A stretch of DNA of 64,000 nucleotides from Guillardia theta CCMP2712 (Eukaryota; Cryptophyceae; Pyrenomonadales; Geminigeraceae): the NCBI RefSeq assembly GCF_000315625.1, contig NW_005434673.1, forward strand, positions 1,277,433 to 1,341,432. Direction: 5' to 3'. Numbering within the stretch: the stretch's first letter is position 1; every line of letters begins with the position of its first letter. Of this stretch, positions 55,526 to 64,000 are shown one piece after another. A program made the position numbers and the translations under genes. The notes under the pieces were generated by a model, which saw only the letters and a list, made by a program, of their open reading frames with translations, was not told the DNA's origin and ran no database searches.

Positions 55526-57173
55526 ATGGAAGAAGAGATTAATTTGACTTCGCGCATGTTGTTGGACGACGACGATTCAAGCTCAGGAGAATTTGAATTT
55601 GAATATCGACGACCAATCGATGCTGGGCAAGGACCGATGTTGAGAGGAGAAGACTGGAATTTCGACCAAGATGCAGTCGTTTCAGATCTATCTTATACCG
55701 TTGTGAGCCCAGCGAACTTGCATACAAGTGATGAAGTTAGCAGAAGCTTTGAAGACTCTGCTGAAGATGTTTCATATCACGTGGATACAAGTTCTCTCGA
55801 AGATAGTCTATATCACGAGGATGCAAGTTATGGCCTTTCGCCTACACAGAGTGCATTTACGATTCCATCTTTGAACAATTTAGCCACATTGAGGAACATA
55901 GAAAATATCAGAGAATCTTTGACAAGTGTGAAAGTCAAAAAAAGTGTTTCAAACACAGAAATCAATCCATGTGATTGGATGCAATACGTAATAGATCCTC
56001 TGCTTGTCAATTCAGCAAAGGGAAAGATCTCAAAATGCAAACGAGGACAACCTGTAATACTAGACTCCAACTACGCAAAAACTCATGACAAGGTGATTAC
56101 CTCCACCATTGAATTTCTGTTGTTGTGAGAATGTGATACTCAGCTCAAACTGAGGAATGACATAGGAATCCTGTCTAGAAGGGTTGAGGTGCGAGATCTT
56201 TGTAGTATCTTCATCAGATCATACCTGTCTCAAGGCAGGGTTATGGGCTGTCATCTTCCCCCATGTTACAGGCGAAATCGTGGTCCACTGCGGGAAAGAT
56301 AAAAAACATGGTCTTATATATGCCTGTTCTGTACCTGGAATGTCGATTCCAGCTTCTGATGTTAGAAGAAGGAAAGAGCAAGAGGTGCCCCGCAGTGTAT
56401 CGCATATCTCAAATTGATTTTCTTCCTTCTTGTGCAGAGAACATTGTTTGGCAAAGAAATAGGATCGAACAGAGGGCTTGTCAGCTTGATATCACATGAT
56501 AGTGTGACTCCTGGGACTTGGAGCTCTGGAAATTCCCTGATGTGCAAAAGAGTTGGGTTGTACACATCTGACAAGCCATCATCGGAATGCAACCTCCTCG
56601 AACTTTCCAACAAGTTACACATCTTCTACTCGATCGTTGATCCAAAATATCTTTCAAAAGTATCTCAAATGGTCCTCAGGAGGGGATGGAATCCGATGCC
56701 TTGGTTGACTTTTTCGAGCAGGCTTTGCAGTTCTATGGAAATGTTGAGAGGTTGAATCAGATATTGCAAAACAAATACCGTGGATGCGACCTTGATACTT
56801 CCAAGGATGAACTGCCATCAAGTAAGAACGCGATCTTCTCACTGTCTTGATGATCCCCAAGTGAATTTGGGAAGCAGCTTCCTCGAACAGAGATCACACA
56901 ACAATGAAATTTCCACTTGAATCATCCATGGTGCGGTCGAGACATGCTTTTTTCTTGATCGTGATGAATGGTCTACAGAAGCGAACTTACAAGATGGAAA
57001 TTTTCGGCTGGAAACATCAAATTCTTCTGCTAGTAATCAGGAGTGACTTATTGTTCAAAGTTGACGCTCACAAACAGAAGAGAGATAGTCAAGGAATTCC
57101 TCGCTCGTTGAGTACGATATTGACCGACGAAGTCGTTTACTCAGGCGATCCGAACTTTTCTATTGTGGAATGA
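55526..57173 (+). CDS. unknown multi-exon protein
   Basis: The ATG at 55526 opens an acidic frame (MEEEINLTSRMLLDDDDSSS) that continues with AFTIPSLNNLATLRNIENIR and PCDWMQYVIDPLLVNSAKGK to about 56090. A GTGATTACC donor is there, and an exon LKLRNDIGILSRR follows. Later coding-like pieces are IVWQRNRIEQRACQLDI (56445), LLELSNKLHIFYSIVDPKYL (56605), VDFFEQALQFYGNVERLNQI (56700-56765), and a final frame with MEIFGWKHQILLLVIRSDLL ending TGA at 57171-57173. Codon use is more AT-rich than in neighbouring genes. I recognise no domain. Exon joins from 56150 to 56900 are unsolved, and the last frame could belong elsewhere. Confidence 0.5.
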
Positions 57174-59317
57174 TATTGATGCAAGATTAACTTCAGATTC
57201 AGAGAAAATTAGTATGATCATCGAGAAAGGGGAACCGGTTTGTTCGAAAGCTCTACCAGTTGTGCCTGAATGAGTTCAGATAAACGATTTGGTGATCGAT
57301 GGGATTCCTTGGAAGCATGGCAGTTGTGTCAGACATTGCCGGAGAGGAGTGAGAGTTATGCTGGTGTGCATGTTCACATGATTTGCTTTAAAGAGTCCTG
57401 AGAGTGTATTACACAGCGAGAATCTTTCCGCCGAGGTTGTCACGAGCTGAAGAAGTTGCGATACGAGTTGAACGGGGACCGAGTTGTCGGAGTGTTGGAG
57501 GTGAAAGGGACTCCTGTCGACGCTGATCGAGTACTGAATCTTCAATCTTCAGGGACGTGTACAACCTGGGGAGTGGAGAGTGACTTTTCCTCTTACCCAC
57601 AGTCCTGTTCGACTGCCAGTTGGGAGTGGCGGGGAGTTCGCTCTACAGGTTAGAAGATTTTTTTTTTTTTTTGCTGAACAGATGAATGAGAAGAAGAATT
57701 GAAACAGTATGTGGACGATCTTGGATGGGCAGCGCGAAAGCATAAATATCAAAAGTAAAAGTGAAACGAGTTTATTTGTCTGTCTTTTGTTCATTTGGAT
57801 TGTTATGAGGTAGCTCACTGGGATGATGATCTTATTGATATTTCGCCATGCTCTTGTCTCATTTTCTAGCCCAGAGTTGTCGAGTACCATCATGACTGCA
57901 AAAGAAATCTACAGCGCTTTCCATTCACCATGCTTTTCTTCCCGATGTGGGTGTTAGTCCATGCTACATGAAACTCGTTCCTCTCTGTCAACATTCTTCA
58001 CTTGGCTTCATCAGCATGATAAAATATCTATCTTGATGATGATCAAATCTCTATCACGATAAAATAATTGTCAATCCCTAAACACTTCAGCTTCATCCCT
58101 GTCCTGATCCTCTTTCGTGCGTATTATCACCAATTCCTCCGCCTGCTAATAGTCCTGGCATTCTGCCACAATGTACCTTAATATAACTTTTCCATCCCCT
58201 TCGTCGTTGATATCCTCTTGATATTCTCTCCATGTTCTCTTCCTCCTCCTCTCATCATGCCGCTCATCGTGTTTGCCATACATCTCAGCCATGTTTCATG
58301 TTCCGTCCGGTCGACTGTTTCACAGGAATGGCCGAAACTTGGGCAAGTTGGTGGTAGGGTGGGTAAATTGGAGTTAGGGGTAGGCCAATGACAAGGGTAA
58401 TAATATTGGAGAAATGTGTCGTAAGGTAGGACAATATGCAAATTCTAATATACTCTTAATCGATAAATTTGCTTTCTATACGTACACAAATAACATAGGG
58501 AATGTGAATCGGCGGTATTAGCGACAGGGGGTAGGGTGGCTGTATATTGGGGGCGACACAGGTGGGCGCATGCGCGATACTACCGAAGGAAATGGAAGAA
58601 GCAAGGATGCAAGAGTTGGCAAGGGCGGAGGCGAGGACGAGGATGAGAGGAGTGAGGAGACGGCGATGATGAAGAACAGAGGTGTAGAAAGAAGCTCTGA
58701 GAGCCAGGGGGAGAAAGATAGGGGGAGGAGGGAGGCGAAGCGAAGGTAGGAGGTAAGAGGTGGGAGGCTCGTATTGTACATCTATCGGCACTTTAAACCG
58801 CCATAGGCTAAGACGAAGCAGGAGAGGCGATGATTCACTCGCCAACAAGAGAGGGATGGAAGAAGCAGTGACGAGATATCGAGACACAGGAAAGGAAAGG
58901 CAGGGGAGGAGATTTTCCCAGGAAGCACAGAGGGGGGGGTTGGGGAAGAAGGAAATCATCATGTATGGCAAAGAGATGTTGTGCTGTACAAAGATAGAGA
59001 GGAAGAGGGAGTCATTTCGATATGTAACTAGTCTAAGCCAGCGAAGCTTCTTCCGTTTCACAACGATAGTCTCGAGAGTTTGGGAAGAATTTGAGAAGAC
59101 CAGCACAGGCGAGAGAGAGACTAATTGGGCCAGGAATACATTGAATGGCGCCAGTGCATGCGAGATGTGCGCAACTGGTGCTCGTTGTGACTTGGTTGTT
59201 GTCAGATGAAGGACAGGGGCAAAACCCTTCACCTCTACAAGATGAGATGATATTGAGATGCGGTGACGCAACAGTCCTCATTTGATCGCAACATTTGCAA
59301 ACACCGAACTAAGAAAG
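57174..59317. other. intergenic, no supported gene
   Basis: Holds a T run at 57660-57672 and low-complexity AT-rich sequence to about 58200. At 58345-58560 there are GGTAGGGTGGGTAAATTGG, GTTAGGGGTAGG and GGGGGTAGGGTGG words, then ordinary sequence with mutually overlapping frames on both strands (58456-59271 minus, 58760-59209 plus), neither with recognisable domains and the minus one lacking an early ATG. The promoter of the RNA polymerase III gene presumably lies at its right end. Confidence 0.5.
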
Positions 59318-62300
59318 ATGTCAAAAGCTGAAGCAGACATCGCCAAGACCTTCGACAAGAAGGCTGTCGTCGAGGATGTGGAGCCTCCGCAAAGGATCAC
59401 CAAGATTGATTTCGGTGTGCATTCCGGCCATGAAGTAGTGAGCATGTCAGTCGTGGAGGTCATGCGGAGCGACATGTATTCTCATCAACCTGCTGCGCCG
59501 GGTCAGCCAGCGACGCGAGAAGCAGCTCTCAACGGCCCCCTTGATCGCAGGATGGGAACCACCGACAAGTCACTAACCTGCACCACGTGCCACGAGCCGC
59601 TGCAGACTTGCGCAGGTCACTTCGGCTACCTGAAGCTCACCCTCCCTGTGTTCCATCAGGGATACTTCAAAGCTATCATCACCATCCTGTCGTGTATCTG
59701 CAAGTCTTGTTCGCGGGTGCTCCTCGACCCGGACAACTACAGCTCAGCGCTGTCCTTCATGAGGAGGGTACAAGATGATCACTTGCGGAGAGCGGCGAAG
59801 CTCCGAGCGATCACGGAAGAATGCAAGAAGATCAGCGTCTGCCCGCGCTGTGGGGCCTGCAACGGTCCGATCAAGAAGATTCCTGCCGGAGGCAGCCGAT
59901 ACCTGATGCTGATCCACGACAAATTTGCTAAGCATGAGGAACAGAAGCTAGAATTCCATTCCATGTTGGCGGCCGAGGACAAATCCTTCTCCTTGACGAA
60001 GCGAAGCCAAGACATGAAGCAAGCCATTGGCAAGGCAGCGCAAGATCTCGATCCCCTGACAGTCCTTGACATGTTTCAGCGTATCCCTGATGAGGACGTC
60101 GAGGTTTCCTTTCCTTTTCCTGCGCCTCCTCGCCATGACATGAGAGCAGATCTTGAACATGCGCCCTGAGCACAGCCGCCCAGAGGAGCTCATCATCACG
60201 CACCTTCCTGTGCCCCCCTGCTGCATCCGCCCGAGCGTGGCGATGGGAGTAGGAGCGGTAGCTGCAGTGTTGTGGTCGTGAAACCCTGGAGCTGATATGA
60301 ATTGCAGGGGAGCAACGAGGATGACTTGACCGTCATTCTATCCGAGATCGTCAAGGCAAGTGAGAGTATTCAAGATACCATGGACAAGGGCGGGTCCATC
60401 GCAAATATCATGGACTGCTGGGGGTAAATTCATCCTAGTGTCTGTACAGTCCTGACCAGGATGGTACAGCTTCCTGCAGCTGAAGATCGCACATTATTTC
60501 AACAGCGAGCTCCCTGGTGTACAGCAACAGCTCACGATGAAGTCTTCTGGAAAGAGGAAGATCATGCGCGGGTTTGCTCAGAGGCTCAAAGGCAAACAAG
60601 GCCGGTAAGCTCATCGCATCCGCTTTCTCGCACTTCTATGCCGTTGGGCCCTTCTGCTCTCTCCTCCCTTGCTTGTTCCCTTCCCTCCCTCCTCCTCCTC
60701 CCTTGCTGTTTTCCTTCGCTCCTTTCTTCCTTTCTGAGGCCCTTGCAAGGTTTCGCGGCAACCTCTCAGGGAAGCGAGTGGATCACTCAGGACGAACAGT
60801 TATCTCTCCTGACCCCAACTTGCACGTCCGCCAAGTTGCCGTCCCAGTGCACATGGCAAAGATCCTGACGTACCCCGAGCGAGTGACGAGCCACAACCTA
60901 GTTCGGCTCAAGAAGGCCATAGACAACGGGCCGGACATCTGGCCCGGGGCTACGCACATTCTCTTGCAAGGGAACAGCAATGACCGCAAGGACTTGAGGT
61001 GAAGAGAGGCGAAGGAGAGGGGAGAAGGCGGCGAGGAGATGGGAGAAGGCGGCGATGGTTGGCTGTGGTTGGGGGCTGAGGTGGAAAGGTTTAGACGAAG
61101 TCGAGGACCATGATGAGGTTTTGGTGATAAGTTTTGTGGTGATGATGATGTGGTGTTGAGCGTGATACCAACAAGGATGGGGAAGAGATAAACTGAAAGC
61201 CAGTGATGATGTCTCGTGGTTTGACTTTGTTGTTCAGGTATTATCCCAAGAAGATCGCGAAGAACGAGCTGCGGATTGGCGACATCGTTGAACGACACCT
61301 CATAGACGACGATGTCGTCCTTTTCAACCGCCAGCCGTCCTTGCATCGTATCAGCATCATGGCACACAGAGCCAAAGTGCTCAAGTGGAGAACTCTACGA
61401 TTCAACGAGTGTGTTTGCAACCCCTACAACGCAGACTTCGATGGAGACGAGATGAACTTGCACGTCCCGCAGACGGAGGAGGCTCGTGCTGAGGCGATCG
61501 AGTTGATGGGAGTGGTCAACAACCTCTGCACGCCCAAGGACGGCTCGATCATGATCGCAGCTACTCAAGACTTCTTGACGGGCTCATACCTCATCTCCAG
61601 GAAGAACACCTTCTTTCACGAGGCTCAGATGTGGTACTACTGCTCCTTCACCTGTGACGCCAAAGAAGACTTCGAGCTGGAGCCCCCGGCCATCATCAAA
61701 CCGATGAGGCTGTGGACGGGCAAGCAGCTGCTCAGCATGCTCCTCAAGCCCCGCAAGAACACCCGGTCCCTGGAGACAGACGTGGAGGTGCTGGTGAACA
61801 CTGAGCTGGGAGAGTCTCAGTACGAGAAGAAGTCGGACAACGACATCGACAAGGGGCGGTACATGTGCCCTCATGACAACTACGTCTGCTTCCGTAACAG
61901 CGAGCTCATGTGCGGTAACCTCGGCAAGTCGACACTCGGTGCGGGGAACAAGAACAGTCTGTTCTACACCCTCCTGCGGGACTGCGACGCTGAGACGGCA
62001 GCTGATCGCATGACGAAGCTGGCGAAGCTCTGCTCGCGCTGGATGGGACTGCACGGCTTCACGTTCGGGATCGAGGACGTCATGCCGACTGAGCCGATCA
62101 AGAAGGCGAAGGCGGAGGCGATGCAGAAGGTGAAGGATAAGTGCGACAAGCTCATCGCCGACTACAGGGCTGGCAAGCTCCAGCGAGTGCCAGGATGTGA
62201 CCTGGAGCTCTCGCTGGAGCAGATGGTGGGGAAGGAGCTGGACGACGTCAGGAACCTTGTGGCGTCGGCGGCGAAGAAGGAGCTACACTATGACAACAAG

Positions 62301-64000
62301 GTGCTGGTGATGGCCCTGTGCAAGTCCAAGGGCTCCAACGACAACATCTCACAGATGATCGGGTGCCTCGGGCAGCAGAAGCTCGGAGGCTCGAGAATTC
62401 CCAACGGCTTCATAGGGAGGACGCTGCCGCACTTTGAGATGTACGCCAAGGAGCCTGCAGCCAAGGGTTTCGTTGAGAACTCCTTCTTCACCGGGCTGAA
62501 CCCCACAGAGTTCTTCATGCACACCATGACGGGGAGAGAGGGTCTGGTGGACACGGCGGTGAAGACAGCAGAGTGCGGGTACATGGCCCGAAGGCTCATG
62601 AAGTCGCTGGAGGACCTTTCCATCCACTATGACAGCACCGTAAGGAACTCGCACGGGTGCATCGTGCAGTTCAGGTACGGAGACGACGGGCTTGACCCGA
62701 TGCTGATGGAGGACGACGACGGGAAGCCGATCAACATGAAGAGGATGATCCAGCGATCCTGCGCGCTGGTTGCTCGGGGAAGCGACTCCTTCGTCTCGGA
62801 GGAGGAGGCAGCCAAGGTTTTCACGTCCTGGTTTCACCAGTCCGTCCCCTTCCGGCGCTCCAATAGGCCCAAGACAAGCTACACGGTGAAGGAGAGGATG
62901 AACGCGCGCTCCCCTAAGTCCGTCGTCTCGGACAAGTTCGTCGACGACCTCCGCCGCTTCCTCTACAAGTGCTTCATCCTCCCAGACAACGTCCTCCCCG
63001 AGCTCGGCTGCTACGGGGACGAGGAGCGATCGCCCGCCAACTTCACTCTGATGACGGAGGAGCAGCTCAAGCACTTCCTCGACGAGATCATTTGCCGCTA
63101 CCGCCGAGCCGTGGCGGAGCCTGGCAGCGCTGTGGGGGCGCTGGGGGCCCAGAGCATTGGGGAGCCCGGAACGCAGATGACGCTCAAGACGTTTCACTTT
63201 GCCGGGATCGCGTCTATGAACGTGACGTTAGGAGTTCCGAGGATCAAGGAGATCATAAACGCGTCCAAGATCATCTCGACCCCCGTGGTTGAGGTGCCAC
63301 TGCAGCTCGACCGGGACGAGATCAACGCACGGATCATCAAGGGGAGGATCGAAAGGACGACACTCGGGCAGGTGGCCAAGTACATCAAGCAGGTGTTCGC
63401 TCCGAGCCGCTGCTACGTCGTCGTCAAGCTGGACATGCAGTGCGTGCAGGACCTGCAGCTGAACCTCTCTGCCTCCACGGTGAAGAAGGCGATCTTGTCA
63501 GACCCGAAGCTCAAGGTGAAGGAGCAGCACATCAGCAGCAAGGGGACCGACAAGCTCCTCATCCATCCCCCCCACGACGGGCGATCCAAGGAGTCGCTCC
63601 ACTTCATGCTCATCAACCTCGCCAGCCAGCTCCGAAACGTCATCGTCTGCGGGATCCCCACCATCCGGCGAGCTGTGATACAGAGCACAGAGGTGAAGGG
63701 AGGAGGGAACAGCTACCAGCTCCTTGTGGAGGGAACAGGGCTGCAAGAGGTAGCGCAGAGTGGGGAGGGGAGAGAGCAGGACTGAAGCAGGGCAGGTGAT
63801 GGCGACGAGCGGAGTCAAGGGCGCGTCGGCAAAGACGAATCATGTGATGGAGATGCAGACGGTGAGGGAGAGGAGGAGGGAGAAGGGGAGGAGGGAGAGG
63901 AGGGTGAGTGGGAGGGAGTGAAGGAGGAGCAGGGAGGGCGGGGGGTTGAGGGCGGGGGGGTGGACGAAGGTTGACGAAGGTTGGAAAGTAAGGAAGTCGG
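59318..64000 (+). CDS. RPC1: RNA polymerase III largest subunit (RPC1), 3' end beyond window
   Basis: Catalytic subunit of the polymerase that makes tRNA and 5S rRNA. The exon from ATG 59318 holds the clamp ([60 protein letters not shown], with zinc-binding Cys/His). Later exons give [91 protein letters not shown] and the active-site magnesium loop [10 protein letters not shown] (61428-61457). The long last exon covers funnel, bridge/trigger region ([40 protein letters not shown]) and [19 protein letters not shown], typical of Pol III rather than Pol I or II. Introns near 60100-60165, 60237-60306, 60427-60470, 60604-60748 and 61001-61237 are GT-AG. Another exon ([20 protein letters not shown], 63799-63859) follows a donor at 63751; the C-terminus lies outside. 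Confidence 0.95.

Noticed and set aside
58456-59271. 271-codon minus-strand frame upstream of RPC1
   Set aside because: It opens without an ATG, overlaps a plus-strand frame, is Leu/Ser/Pro-rich from low-complexity DNA and shows no family motif.
1-64000. Bacterial-type operons, CRISPR arrays, insertion sequences, tRNA or rRNA genes
   Set aside because: Genes are intron-bearing and alternate in strand. No spaced direct-repeat array, transposase domain, or tRNA A/B-box pair with a cloverleaf was recognised by eye; a tRNAscan or Infernal run would settle the RNA genes.

Overview
The window is nuclear DNA from an intron-bearing eukaryote, most likely a flagellated alga with a secondary plastid. 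A cryptophyte such as Guillardia theta fits best; that naming is inference. Visible evidence: GT-AG introns split nearly every gene and are often only 35-48 bp long; a Bardet-Biedl syndrome protein 8 gene implies cilia; and a drug/metabolite transporter starts with a signal peptide whose predicted cleavage site reads ASA-F, the bipartite plastid-targeting style of cryptophytes and diatoms. Two 100-N scaffold gaps (22278-22377 and 34133-34232) show a draft assembly. No operons, CRISPR arrays, tRNA or rRNA genes were recognised.

Layout, left to right. 0.5-1.7 kb: SpoU/TrmH RNA methyltransferase (+). 2.1-2.5 kb: small unrecognised ORF. 2.7-6.2 kb: coiled-coil protein in many exons (+). 7.2-13.1 kb: a large gene (+) joining about five chitobiase-C/Fn3_assoc-type beta domains to an RCC1 propeller, with a pure 7-bp minisatellite in one intron. 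13.2-13.8 kb: small unknown (-). 14.4-17.3 kb: Ctf18 alternative clamp-loader ATPase (+). 17.7-19.8 kb: ER-targeted double glycosyltransferase (-). 20.2-24.7 kb: BBS8/TTC8 (+), tail to tail with an HhH-GPD DNA-glycosylase-like gene (-, 24.8-27.6 kb). 27.6-29.4 kb: MFS transporter (+). 30.2-33.2 kb: membrane-anchored coiled-coil protein with a duplicated C-terminal module (+). 33.6-34.1 kb: LRRC57-like leucine-rich-repeat gene entering a gap (+). 34.2-36.1 kb: coiled-coil protein with four 96-bp repeats (-). 37.0-38.0 kb: leucine-rich-repeat protein (+). 38.2-38.8 kb: zinc-ribbon/RGG/CCCH protein (-). 41.3-43.8 kb: protein with a C-terminal CCCH finger (-). 46.0-47.3 kb: plastid-type EamA transporter (+). 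47.5-54.0 kb: HECTD1-like E3 ubiquitin ligase (-). 55.5-57.2 kb: unknown (+). 59.3 kb to the window end: RNA polymerase III largest subunit (+), cut by the edge.

The genes are unrelated housekeeping functions (transcription, replication-fork clamp loading, base excision, ubiquitin signalling, cilia, transport) and show no pathway clustering. The unusual signal is between and inside them: a family of degenerate GGGGTA/TACCCC-rich intergenic tracts, three extremely GC-rich palindromic islands in an otherwise moderate-GC background, a perfect 40-bp palindrome, a 39-bp-arm hairpin in an intron, and very young tandem duplications inside coding regions.
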